Part shown: positions 57,238 through 64,000 of the stretch, piece by piece | Numbering within the stretch: the stretch's first letter is position 1 | Layout: each line of letters starts with the position of its first letter | Source of the DNA: Flagellimonas_B algarum | GTDB taxonomy: Bacteria; Bacteroidota; Bacteroidia; Flavobacteriales; Flavobacteriaceae | Length of the DNA: 64,000 nucleotides | Assembly: GCF_040513375.1 (NCBI RefSeq) | Contig: NZ_JBEVTG010000002.1 | Location: 930,001-994,000, forward strand | Direction: 5' to 3' | Program-made: the position numbers and the translations under genes | The notes under the pieces: model-generated | The model's database searches: none | The model's input: only the letters and a program-made list of their open reading frames with translations | What the model was told of the DNA's origin: nothing

Positions 57238-59226
57238 ATGAAATTCAAAGTCGTTTCGGAATTCAAGCCAACCGGTGATCAACCCCAGGCCATTCAAAAA
57301 TTGGCGGAAGGTATCGAGCAGCGGGAACCCCATCAGACCCTTTTGGGAGTCACGGGTTCGGGGAAGACCTTCACCGTTGCCAACGTCATCGCCGAAGTAC
57401 AACGACCTACCTTGGTTTTGGCACATAACAAGACCTTGGCGGCCCAATTGTATTCGGAGTTCAAACAATTCTTTCCGGAAAACGCGATTGAATATTTCGT
57501 CAGCTATTATGACTACTACCAACCGGAAGCCTATATTCCGACTAGTGGTACCTATATCGAGAAAGACCTCTCCATCAACGAGGACATCGAAAAACTACGA
57601 TTGAGCGCGACCTCATCGCTATTGTCAGGACGCCGTGACGTGCTGGTCGTAGCCTCGGTTTCTTGCCTTTATGGCATCGGAAACCCGGTGGAGTTCCAGA
57701 AGAACGTGATTTCGATCCATCGAGATCAGGTCATTTCACGCACCAAGTTTTTACATCAGCTGGTACAAAGCCTGTATTCACGGACCACGGCCGATTTCCG
57801 AAATGGCAATTTCAGGGTCAAGGGGGATGTAGTGGATGTGTTTCCCGGTTATGCCGACCATGCGTTCCGGATCCATTTTTTTGGGGATGAGATCGAGGAA
57901 ATCGAAGCCTTGGACCCCTTCAACAACAAGGTCATCGAAATCTACGACAACCTTAACATTTACCCGGCCAATATGTTCGTGACCTCGCCCGACGTGCTAC
58001 AAAATGCCATCAAGCTGATCCAAGACGATTTGGTCGCCCAGGTGGACTATTTCAAGGATATCGCCAAACCGCTGGAAGCGAAACGCTTGGAGGAGCGTAC
58101 GAATTTCGATTTGGAAATGATCAGGGAACTGGGGTACTGTTCGGGCATTGAAAACTATTCGCGCTATTTGGATGGTCGGCAACCCGGCACCCGTCCGTTC
58201 TGTTTGCTGGATTACTTTCCGAACGACTATTTGATGGTCATTGACGAAAGCCATGTCACCATACCCCAAGTACATGCCATGTACGGTGGGGACCGCTCTC
58301 GAAAGGAGAATCTGGTGGACTACGGTTTCCGACTCCCCGCCGCTTTGGACAACCGCCCTTTGAAGTTCGAAGAGTTCGAAGCCCTGCAGAACCAGGTCCT
58401 TTATGTGAGTGCCACCCCGGCGGACTATGAATTGCAGCTCAGTGAGGGCATCTATGTCGAACAGGTCATTCGACCTACCGGTTTATTGGATCCCATCATC
58501 GAGGTGCGTCCGAGTTTGAACCAAATCGATGATTTGATCGAGGAGATCCAAAAGCGGGTCGAATTGGACGAACGTACCCTAGTGACCACCTTGACCAAAC
58601 GTATGGCCGAGGAATTGACCAAATATTTGACCCGTATCGATGTGCGCTGTCGCTACATCCATAGTGATGTGGATACGCTGGAGCGTGTCGAGATCATGCA
58701 AGACCTGCGCAAGGGCCTCTTCGACGTTTTGGTGGGGGTCAACCTGCTGCGTGAAGGATTGGATTTACCCGAAGTCTCCTTGGTCGCCATTCTCGATGCG
58801 GACAAGGAGGGATTTTTACGCAGCAACCGTTCTTTGACTCAGACGGTGGGCCGCGCGGCGCGTCACCTTAACGGAAAGGCCTTGATGTATGCCGATACCA
58901 TTACCGAAAGCATGCAGAAGACCATTGATGAGACCAACTACCGAAGGGGCAAACAAATGGCCTACAACAAAGAACACAACATCGAACCCAAGGCCTTGAA
59001 CAAGAGCCTTGACAACGCCTTGGCCAAGAATTCGGTCTCAACCTACCATTTCCAAAAGGAGGAAATCAGGGCAGCCGAACCGGATCTGGAATACCTTACC
59101 CCCGCACAACGCGCGAAACTGATCGTGCAAAAACGAAAGGCCATGGAAAAGGCAGCCAAGGAGTTGAATTTTATGGAAGCGGCCAAATTGCGCGACGAAA
59201 TCAAAATGCTGCAAGAGCAAGAATAA
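57238..59226 (+). CDS. uvrB: Excinuclease ABC subunit UvrB
   Basis: A 662-residue DNA-damage-verifying helicase of nucleotide excision repair. Walker A 'GVTGSGKTFTVANV' (37-50), the damage-probing beta hairpin 'SYYDYYQPEAYIP' (89-101), 'LMVIDESHVTIPQ' (DExH), 'GVNLLREGLDLPEVSLVAIL' and 'TQTVGRAARHLNG' are all intact. A C-terminal UVR motif ('AKELNFMEAAKLRDEIKML') binds UvrC. It has a TATTTTTA element upstream at 57226-57233 and a terminator behind. Confidence 0.97.
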   Translation: MKFKVVSEFKPTGDQPQAIQKLAEGIEQREPHQTLLGVTGSGKTFTVANVIAEVQRPTLVLAHNKTLAAQLYSEFKQFFPENAIEYFVSYYDYYQPEAYIPTSGTYIEKDLSINEDIEKLRLSATSSLLSGRRDVLVVASVSCLYGIGNPVEFQKNVISIHRDQVISRTKFLHQLVQSLYSRTTADFRNGNFRVKGDVVDVFPGYADHAFRIHFFGDEIEEIEALDPFNNKVIEIYDNLNIYPANMFVTSPDVLQNAIKLIQDDLVAQVDYFKDIAKPLEAKRLEERTNFDLEMIRELGYCSGIENYSRYLDGRQPGTRPFCLLDYFPNDYLMVIDESHVTIPQVHAMYGGDRSRKENLVDYGFRLPAALDNRPLKFEEFEALQNQVLYVSATPADYELQLSEGIYVEQVIRPTGLLDPIIEVRPSLNQIDDLIEEIQKRVELDERTLVTTLTKRMAEELTKYLTRIDVRCRYIHSDVDTLERVEIMQDLRKGLFDVLVGVNLLREGLDLPEVSLVAILDADKEGFLRSNRSLTQTVGRAARHLNGKALMYADTITESMQKTIDETNYRRGKQMAYNKEHNIEPKALNKSLDNALAKNSVSTYHFQKEEIRAAEPDLEYLTPAQRAKLIVQKRKAMEKAAKELNFMEAAKLRDEIKMLQEQE

Positions 59227-59227
59227 G

Positions 59228-59255
59228 AAAAGCCCTGCCGAACGACAGGACTTTT
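59228..59255 (+). terminator. Terminator-like hairpin after uvrB
   Basis: AAAAGCCCTG-CCGAACGA-CAGGACTTTT pairs over 10 positions with a single mismatch and ends in four T. A second hairpin follows at 59286-59313. Confidence 0.65.
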
Positions 59256-59285
59256 CCAACTAACCAACTAAACAAACCAACCACT

Positions 59286-59313
59286 GTGATTTGGATTCGC
59301 TGAATCCAATCAC
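59286..59313. terminator. Hairpin between uvrB and the convergent hsp20 gene
   Basis: GTGATTTGGATTC (59286-59298), loop GCT, GAATCCAATCAC (59302-59313) pair over 12 positions with a single bulged T. A short T-run follows on the plus strand. It lies 12 bases behind the hsp20 stop, so it may serve either gene. Confidence 0.5.
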
Positions 59314-59325
59314 CAGTATTTTTCC

Positions 59326-59751
59326 TTATCCGATTTCGATCAAACGTTTCGGTTTAGGCAAAGCCGCTTCTTTTTTGGGCAACTCCAACCGAAGGATCCC
59401 ATCTTCGAAATTGGCTTTGATTTGGGCTTCATCTACGCTCTTTGGCAAAGTAAAGGCCCTTTTGAATGCTGCGGTGCGGAACTCCCTTCGGGCGTATCCA
59501 CCTTCCGTGTTTTCTTCCTTGGTCTCGATTTCCGAAGAAACCGTCAATACGTTCTTATCGACCTCGATGTTCACATCCTCTTTTTTGAAACCGGGCAAGG
59601 CCAATTCCAAAGTGAATCCGGTATCGCTATGCTTTACGTTCACTGCAGGTACGCTATTGGCATAAGAATCCAAACCACCGAACCAATCAGGGCGTAAGAA
59701 TTCGTTGAATATACTAGGTACGATAACATTGTTTCTTTTAACTAAACTCAT
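59326..59751 (-). CDS. Hsp20/alpha-crystallin small heat-shock protein
   Basis: A 141-residue ATP-independent chaperone that holds unfolding proteins. The alpha-crystallin domain spans about 36-128 with 'FTLELALPGFKKEDVNIEVDK' (in parts) and the conserved 'FEDGILRLELPKKE'. The C-terminal I-x-I anchoring motif is 'RLIEIG'. It is the only gene between uvrB and the exported-protein pair. A perfect palindrome GCCATTATGGC lies 66 bases upstream of its start and could be an operator. Confidence 0.94.
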   Translation of the reverse strand: MSLVKRNNVIVPSIFNEFLRPDWFGGLDSYANSVPAVNVKHSDTGFTLELALPGFKKEDVNIEVDKNVLTVSSEIETKEENTEGGYARREFRTAAFKRAFTLPKSVDEAQIKANFEDGILRLELPKKEAALPKPKRLIEIG

Positions 59752-59816
59752 GACTGTTGTTTTTAAATTTTAGCTTCACTTGCTTAAAGACAAAAGCCGT
59801 ACCAAGACCAAAAAAT

Positions 59817-59827
59817 GCCATTATGGC
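59817..59827. repeat. Palindrome upstream of hsp20
   Basis: GCCAT-T-ATGGC is a perfect 5+1+5 palindrome in the hsp20 upstream region. It does not match the CIRCE heat-shock operator. Confidence 0.4.
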
Positions 59828-59895
59828 GTATTTGATATTCAAAAACACGTCACAATGGCAGTTTTATACAGGCAAATAGTGCCGATCGGGCACAA

Positions 59896-59923
59896 AAAAA
59901 TCCTGAATGACTTCAGGATTTTT
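59896..59923 (-). terminator. Intrinsic terminator of the first TonB-C-like gene
   Basis: AAAAATCCTGAA-tgac-TTCAGGATTTTT is a perfect 12-bp stem flanked by A- and T-runs, 26 bases after the stop of the leftward gene. Confidence 0.85.
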
Positions 59924-59949
59924 CGGCTAATTCAAATAACTACAATGTC

Positions 59950-60276
59950 TTATGCAGCAATTCTCACGGGAACCGTGTACATTTTACCCTCCTTAAAAGC
60001 GGTGATATCGACTTTTTGGTAGTTCAAACGACCTTTTACGAACCCTTCGAGGTCTTGGTCGTCCGTATCAACGGATAGCACAACGATCTCGCCTTCCTTG
60101 TTAATGGTAAAGCGGACGTTGGCAGTCAAATCGTCAACGATGTCGAAGGAATTGGTCTCCAACATCTTGTGGATTTGGGTAGATAATTTTTTCGTGGTTT
60201 CCTCTGGTTGAACGTTGGCGGTTGCCGTTCCGAAGGCCATTAGTGCGACAGCACAGATTACACTGATTTTTCTCAT
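59950..60276 (-). CDS. Small exported TonB-C-like protein A
   Basis: A 108-residue protein with a signal peptide ('MRKISVICAVALMAFGTATA'). The mature part is one small domain: 'TANVRFTINKEGEIVVLSVDTDDQ' and 'YTVPVRI' have the strand-turn-strand and terminal 'VPV' pattern of a TonB C-terminal domain. A helix 'TKKLSTQIHKMLETNSFDI' lies in front. There is no membrane anchor or proline linker, so it cannot be a full TonB. A paralogue is 400 bases upstream on the same strand. The function is unknown. Confidence 0.75.
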   Translation of the reverse strand: MRKISVICAVALMAFGTATANVQPEETTKKLSTQIHKMLETNSFDIVDDLTANVRFTINKEGEIVVLSVDTDDQDLEGFVKGRLNYQKVDITAFKEGKMYTVPVRIAA

Positions 60277-60627
60277 GATGATTTCGTTTTTTGAGATTGA
60301 TAAATTTGATGAATATGCTATAAAGACGCCCGAAAATTCAGAATGTTACAGGAAATTATAATTTTAACAGTATTTTAATCAATCCGGTATTTTCAATTGC
60401 CGCTTCAAAATTACGTCCCGATCAAGCGGGAAAAAAGACTTGGACTTCGATTTAATCCCTTTTTAATATGCCTAACCTTAGGGTTACAAAAGCCTTCCAT
60501 TTTAGGCCAATGTCCCCGTTTGAACCTGTCATGGGCAGGCCTTGAAAACCTTAGCGATCTAAGAGGAACTTCCTGTGGTGATGGCCTGTATTGCTTGAGC
60601 ATCAAAAATGGTTTGGGTATCCAAAAA
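60277..60627. other. Intergenic region without a recognisable gene
   Basis: About 350 bases between the two TonB-C-like genes (the rest of the gap is the terminator of the upstream gene). It is A/T-rich near 60300-60380 and holds the shared upstream motif described separately. Open frames in it have no family features and no signal peptides. No tRNA or small-RNA structure was recognised. Confidence 0.6.
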
Positions 60628-60656
60628 AAAAGCAACGTTATAAAAACGTTGCTTTT
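60628..60656 (-). terminator. Intrinsic terminator of the second TonB-C-like gene
   Basis: AAAAGCAACGTT-ATAAA-AACGTTGCTTTT forms a perfect 12-bp stem with an A-run that becomes a T-run on the transcribed minus strand, 18 bases after the stop codon. Confidence 0.85.
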
Positions 60657-60674
60657 CCGATCAACCCCATAAAC

Positions 60675-61013
60675 CTATGACGTCACCCTTACGTTGACGA
60701 CAAAGGTCTCTCCGATGGCCTCATCGGCCACTTCGATCTTCTTGTTGTCGAGTTTGCGGTTCAAGAACCAGGTCAGGTCCTTTCGGTTCGATAACACCTT
60801 AACCACCTCGATCTTGCCTTCTGCATTGACCTTGAACAAGACGCGGGCCGTGGCATCGTCTTTTTCCACGTCGAGGGCATTGTCGGCCAAGATGGCTTGG
60901 ATCTGTTTTGAAATGTCGCCTTTTGGGTTGGCGGTCGCTTCACTGGTAGCGGCGAAAGTCGTCGCCGTAAACAATAGGGCCACAGCCCCTAAAACCAATC
61001 GTACTTTTCTCAT
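60675..61013 (-). CDS. Small exported TonB-C-like protein B
   Basis: A 112-residue exported protein with signal peptide ('RLVLGAVALLFTATTFA'). The mature domain 'TARVLFKVNAEGKIEVVKVLSN' and 'GETFVVNVRV' is clearly related to the downstream neighbour (same 'V.F.(V/I)N.EG.I.V..V' strands and helix 'ISKQIQAILADNALDVEKDD'), so the two are paralogues. The 5' regions also share a motif. No lipobox, linker or membrane anchor. The function is unknown. Confidence 0.75.
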   Translation of the reverse strand: MRKVRLVLGAVALLFTATTFAATSEATANPKGDISKQIQAILADNALDVEKDDATARVLFKVNAEGKIEVVKVLSNRKDLTWFLNRKLDNKKIEVADEAIGETFVVNVRVTS

Positions 61014-61157
61014 AACTGTTTTGATTAAATTGATGAATTGATGAATATATCAACAAGACATGCGGGCCAGGTATTTTGTTACGGTTGGGATACCGGTTTA
61101 ACCAATTTTTGGGAGTTTATCCCCCAGTCTTAACAGAATTTCAGAAACCGCAAAAAA

Positions 61158-61182
61158 AAAGCGGCCCTTCTAAGGCCGCTTT
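61158..61182 (-). terminator. Intrinsic terminator of sucC
   Basis: AAAGCGGCC-cttctaa-GGCCGCTTT forms a perfect 9-bp stem; the flanking A-run becomes T on the minus strand, 23 bases after the sucC stop. Confidence 0.85.
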
Positions 61183-61204
61183 CTTTGTATTGTGAGGATC
61201 CTTT

Positions 61205-62398
61205 TTAGGCAAGGACCTCTTTGACCTTATCGGCCGCTTCTTGGAATTGGACTGCGGAGTGTACCGCCAATCCTGAAGAGTCGATGATTTCCTTGGCCAA
61301 TTCGGCATTGGTTCCTTGCAAACGCACGATGATCGGCACTTTGATCGAATCGCCCATATTCTTATAGGCATCGACGACCCCTTGGGCCACACGATCGCAA
61401 CGTACGATTCCGCCGAAGATGTTGATCAATATCGCTTTGACGTTGGGATCTTTAAGGATGATCCGGAAGGCTTCCTCAACACGCTTGGCATCGGCGGTAC
61501 CCCCGACATCCAAGAAGTTGGCAGGCTCACCACCGGCCATCTTGATCAAGTCCATAGTCGCCATGGCCAATCCGGCCCCGTTGACCATACAACCTACATT
61601 TCCATCCAAATCCACATAATTCAACCCCACGGCACGGGCTTCCACCTCAATCGGATTTTCTTCCCGTAGATCGCGCATTTCGGCATAGGTCTTTCTTCGG
61701 TACAAGGCGTTGTCATCGATCGAGACCTTGGCATCAACGGCCATGATCTTGTCATCCGAAGTCTTCAAGACCGGGTTGATCTCGAAAAGACTGGCGTCAC
61801 TTTGCTCGTACGCTTTGTATAGGGAAGAAACGAACTTCACCATTTCTTTGAACGCGGCACCCGAAAGGCCCAAATTGAAAGCCACTTTACGTGCCTGGAA
61901 CGGTAGCAAGCCGGTTGCGGGATCGATTTCTTCGGTAAAGATCAAATGCGGGGTCTTTTCGGCCACCTCTTCGATATCCATACCCCCTTCGGTCGAATAC
62001 ATGATCATGTTTCTACCGGTGGCGCGATTGAGCAATACCGACATATAAAATTCATTGGTCTCGCTATCACCTGGATAATAGACATCCTCGGCGATCAAGA
62101 CCTGGTGTACTTTTTTCCCTTCAGCGGAAGTCTGCGGCGTGATCAGGTTCATCCCGATGATGCTACCGGCCAACTCCTCGACCTCTTTGAGGTTCTTGGC
62201 AAGCTTGACCCCGCCCCCTTTACCACGACCACCGGCGTGCACCTGTGCTTTGATGACGTGCCATCCGGTTCCTGTTTCTTGGGTCAATTGCTTGGCGGCA
62301 TCTACCGCTTCCTTGGCATTGTGGGCCACGATTCCCCGTTGTATCCGGACACCGAAACTTGCTAAAATCTCCTTGCCCTGGTATTCATGAAGGTTCAT
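61205..62398 (-). CDS. sucC: Succinate-CoA ligase (ADP-forming) beta subunit
   Basis: A 397-residue subunit that binds nucleotide and succinate in the citric-acid-cycle step giving ATP or GTP. The ATP-grasp domain starts 'MNLHEYQGKEILASFGV', with 'HAGGRGKGGGVKLAK' and 'EINPVLKT' (metal ligands). The CoA-ligase domain has 'MVNGAGLAMATMDLIKMAGG', 'NFLDVGGTADAKRV' and 'INIFGGIVRCDRVAQG'. The alpha subunit (sucD) is not adjacent. A strong promoter lies upstream and a terminator behind, so it is a single transcription unit. Confidence 0.96.
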   Translation of the reverse strand: MNLHEYQGKEILASFGVRIQRGIVAHNAKEAVDAAKQLTQETGTGWHVIKAQVHAGGRGKGGGVKLAKNLKEVEELAGSIIGMNLITPQTSAEGKKVHQVLIAEDVYYPGDSETNEFYMSVLLNRATGRNMIMYSTEGGMDIEEVAEKTPHLIFTEEIDPATGLLPFQARKVAFNLGLSGAAFKEMVKFVSSLYKAYEQSDASLFEINPVLKTSDDKIMAVDAKVSIDDNALYRRKTYAEMRDLREENPIEVEARAVGLNYVDLDGNVGCMVNGAGLAMATMDLIKMAGGEPANFLDVGGTADAKRVEEAFRIILKDPNVKAILINIFGGIVRCDRVAQGVVDAYKNMGDSIKVPIIVRLQGTNAELAKEIIDSSGLAVHSAVQFQEAADKVKEVLA

Positions 62399-62421
62399 AT
62401 CTGTGCGTATTTCTTAGGCCA

Positions 62422-62450
62422 CAAAAATAGGAAACCGAACCTAGATTCAA
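62422..62450 (-). promoter_or_regulatory. Promoter of sucC (TTG-N18-TATTTTTG)
   Basis: On the minus strand TTG (complement 62448-62450) and TATTTTTG (complement 62422-62429) are 18 bases apart, a full match to the Bacteroidota consensus, 24 bases before the sucC ATG. Confidence 0.8.
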
Positions 62451-62490
62451 TAATAAAAATGGAATATTCGGCACAAGGCGCTTAAAGACC

Positions 62491-63132
62491 TCAGTCGACT
62501 TTGAAATCCTCAAAATCCAGCGGATCGAAATTCTTGAAATGGCCGTTCATTTCAATGACGGCCTTGGTCGTATTGATCTGCTCCAAAACCGTGATGGTCG
62601 ATTCCAAATGATCGCGGATGAACATCAGTCGGGCGGTTTCGTTGGTCAATTGCAACAATTGGTATTCTTGGTCGAAGGAGAGGCCCATTTTATGCGCAAA
62701 GGCATAGCTGTTGAATTTTTCCGTGGGTATTTCGGGCAATTCAACGGACATCAGCTCGTACAGGGTTTTGATCTTCCCCAAAACTTGTTCCCTCAGTCGG
62801 GGATCGGCATCGTTGTCCGATTCCAGGAATTCTACGATACCCCCGGCATAGAGTTTGCCCTCCAAGGTGTTTTCGAAACTCAGCACCCGAAACACCTGAC
62901 GGGCCACGCAGACCACATCCATTTCGCCCCCTTCATAGGTATTGACCACTTCGACCAATTGCACCTCGACCCCAAACTCGATTTTTTTATTGATATATAC
63001 CGGGATGCCAAAGGTAATGGCCTCGTCTCGGCAGTCTTGGATCAGTTGCCGGTAGCGTTCCTCGAAAATATGCAAGGGGACGGTCTCACCGGGGTAAAAG
63101 ACGGATTGCAATGGAAATAAGGGGAGTTTCAT
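62491..63132 (-). CDS. LON peptidase substrate-binding-domain protein
   Basis: A 213-residue protein that is only the N-terminal domain of Lon, without ATPase or protease. 'LPLFPLQSVFYPGETVPLHIFEERYRQLI' (in parts, 3-31) and the 'FGIPVYINKKIEFGVEVQLVEV' strand match. A C-terminal helical section ('LMFIRDHLESTITVLEQINTT') follows. Such free LON domains occur widely; their role is unknown. ATG 63132 is chosen because it starts the domain and follows a promoter; the open frame to 63177 has no support. Confidence 0.88.
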   Translation of the reverse strand: MKLPLFPLQSVFYPGETVPLHIFEERYRQLIQDCRDEAITFGIPVYINKKIEFGVEVQLVEVVNTYEGGEMDVVCVARQVFRVLSFENTLEGKLYAGGIVEFLESDNDADPRLREQVLGKIKTLYELMSVELPEIPTEKFNSYAFAHKMGLSFDQEYQLLQLTNETARLMFIRDHLESTITVLEQINTTKAVIEMNGHFKNFDPLDFEDFKVD

Positions 63133-63146
63133 AGCGGGAATTTGCC

Positions 63147-63178
63147 TAAAAATACACACTGGTCCCCGAACTCCCAAA
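63147..63178 (-). promoter_or_regulatory. Promoter of the LON-domain gene (TTTG-N20-TATTTTTA)
   Basis: On the minus strand TTTG (complement 63175-63178) is 20 bases from TATTTTTA (complement 63147-63154), which matches TAnnTTTG except the last base. Confidence 0.55.
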
Positions 63179-63237
63179 ATCCCTAGTTGTTATTTTTATA
63201 ACAAAATGTTGTATTTTTTTATATCCAACTCGTATTA

Positions 63238-63269
63238 TTTGCCACTGACCCCGGTGTGTGCTAGATTTG
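63238..63269 (+). promoter_or_regulatory. Promoter of lysA (TTTG-N20-TAGATTTG)
   Basis: TTTG 63238-63241 and TAGATTTG 63262-63269 are 20 bases apart, a full consensus match, 15 bases before the ATG at 63285. Confidence 0.8.
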
Positions 63270-63284
63270 TTTAAAAATGGAATT

Positions 63285-64000
63285 ATGTTAGCTTCCGATC
63301 TACTAGCTATAGCCGACGAATACGGCGCCCCGGTCTATGTTTACGACGCTGAAAAAATAGCTGCCCAATACACGCGCTTGACCAAGGCTTTCGACGGGGT
63401 AGGCACTTTACGATTGAACTATGCCGCCAAAGCCCTATCGAACATCAGTATTTTACGACTGATGAACAGCCTGGGCAGCGGACTTGATACCGTTTCCATA
63501 CAAGAGGTTAAATTGGGTCTTATGGCCGGTTTCAAACCGGAATCCATCATTTACACCCCCAACGGGGTTTCCTTGGAAGAAATCGAAGAAGCCGCCGCCT
63601 TGGGGGTTCAGATCAATATCGACAACCTTTCCGTATTGGAGCAGTTCGGCAGCCGACATCCGAAAACCCCGGTCTGTATCCGGATCAATCCGCATGTAAT
63701 GGCAGGGGGAAATTCGAACATTTCGGTCGGCCATATCGATTCGAAGTTCGGTATTAGCATCCATCAAATTCCGCATTTGCTGCGTATCGTAGAGTTGACC
63801 CAAATGAACGTCAACGGCATCCATATGCACACGGGCAGTGACATCCTTGACATCGACGTCTTCCTCTATGCCTCCGAGATCCTCTTCGAAACGGCCAAGA
63901 ACTTCAAAGACCTGGAGTTCATCGATTTCGGAAGTGGTTTTAAAGTGCCCTATAAGGAAGGCGATATCCAAACCAATATCGAAGAACTCGGCAAGAAGCT
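63285..64000 (+). CDS. lysA: Diaminopimelate decarboxylase LysA, 3'-truncated by the window
   Basis: The first 238 residues of a PLP-dependent alanine-racemase-fold decarboxylase making lysine from meso-diaminopimelate. The Schiff-base lysine is in 'LRLNYAAKALSN', followed by 'GLDTVSIQEVKLGL', 'ICIRINPHV'-type 'VCIRINPHVMAGGNSNI', the 'IHMHTGSDI' phosphate-side motif and 'LEFIDFGSGFKVPYKEGD', which precedes the missing C-terminal substrate residues. ATG 63285 follows a strong promoter. It completes the pathway begun by dapD at 44304. The frame is still open at the last base. Confidence 0.94.
   Translation, partial: MLASDLLAIADEYGAPVYVYDAEKIAAQYTRLTKAFDGVGTLRLNYAAKALSNISILRLMNSLGSGLDTVSIQEVKLGLMAGFKPESIIYTPNGVSLEEIEEAAALGVQINIDNLSVLEQFGSRHPKTPVCIRINPHVMAGGNSNISVGHIDSKFGISIHQIPHLLRIVELTQMNVNGIHMHTGSDILDIDVFLYASEILFETAKNFKDLEFIDFGSGFKVPYKEGDIQTNIEELGKK

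Noticed and set aside
60397..60672. A 91-codon frame in the gap between the two TonB-C-like genes
   Set aside because: It runs through a clear terminator, has no signal or domain and no promoter of its own.
62539..63120. A 193-codon frame antisense to the LON-domain gene
   Set aside because: It mirrors the real gene, has no start context or recognisable motif, and the minus-strand protein has clear domain evidence.
1..64000. tRNA, rRNA, CRISPR array, insertion sequence or prophage
   Set aside because: No cloverleaf, ribosomal sequence, regularly spaced repeat, transposase or phage structural gene was recognised; a covariance-model scan would be needed to exclude small RNAs.

Overview
The window looks like chromosomal DNA of a marine-type member of the Flavobacteriaceae (Bacteroidota). 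Several features point there. There is a SusC-style TonB-dependent receptor with a carboxypeptidase-regulatory domain, a protein with a type IX secretion type-B tail, and the long SecA form without the C-terminal zinc tail. Many genes start at TTG or GTG with no Shine-Dalgarno sequence, and many starts are preceded by the Bacteroidota -7 promoter element TAnnTTTG, often with a TTG about 17-23 bases further up. Gene families such as CCC-motif membrane proteins, DUF5606 and DUF4105 also fit. No rRNA, tRNA, insertion sequence, prophage or CRISPR array was seen, and coding density is very high.

Layout. 1-7 kb: tail of an M23-type peptidase, TonB receptor, two exported proteins, cysteine desulfurase, Smr protein and three small membrane proteins. 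7-17.5 kb: RecQ; divergently, a KpsF-type isomerase coupled to TatC and an AhpD-like protein; LptB; phosphatidylserine synthase; DUF4105 - ABC-F - reduced methyltransferase - 44-residue membrane protein; cobalamin adenosyltransferase. 17.6-28.5 kb: DUF2795 protein, SecA, an orphan HisKA_2 kinase, secreted M14 peptidase with amidohydrolase, a cytosolic-looking M23 peptidase, and MsrA as a lipoprotein. 28.5-31 kb: an ECF sigma factor, a membrane-anchored putative anti-sigma factor and an exported DUF4097-like protein with a long charged helix, in one overlapping operon.

31-38.8 kb: MeaB GTPase, two lipid-linked-sugar genes (GT2 and a flippase-like protein), and an opposite-strand run mazG - MATE - small protein - PAP2 - GT39. 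38.9-42.7 kb: exported alpha/beta hydrolase, DUF1643, SGNH hydrolase and a GH20 lipoprotein. 42.7-51.4 kb: DUF5606, deformylase, RuvX, DapD, three sugar transferases, then tsaC-cca-ctaA and a pRiA4b-ORF3-like protein. 51.5-59.8 kb: nucleoid-associated protein, a probable unrecognised kinase-fold protein, an ABC exporter pair, a type IX cargo protein with three internal repeats, UvrB and Hsp20. 59.9-64 kb: two tandem small exported TonB-C-like proteins, SucC, a LON-substrate-domain protein, and the start of LysA, which runs off the end.

Together these are mostly housekeeping genes for the envelope (lptB, tatC, secA, pssA, sugar transferases), translation and tRNA quality (tsaC, cca, def), DNA repair (recQ, uvrB, ruvX) and lysine/diaminopimelate synthesis (dapD, lysA). 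A B12-dependent propionate route is implied by MeaB and the adenosyltransferase, feeding SucC. The less explained parts are the sigma/charged-helix locus, the kinase-like protein, the paired TonB-C-like exported proteins, and a sugar transferase that can only start at a rare codon.
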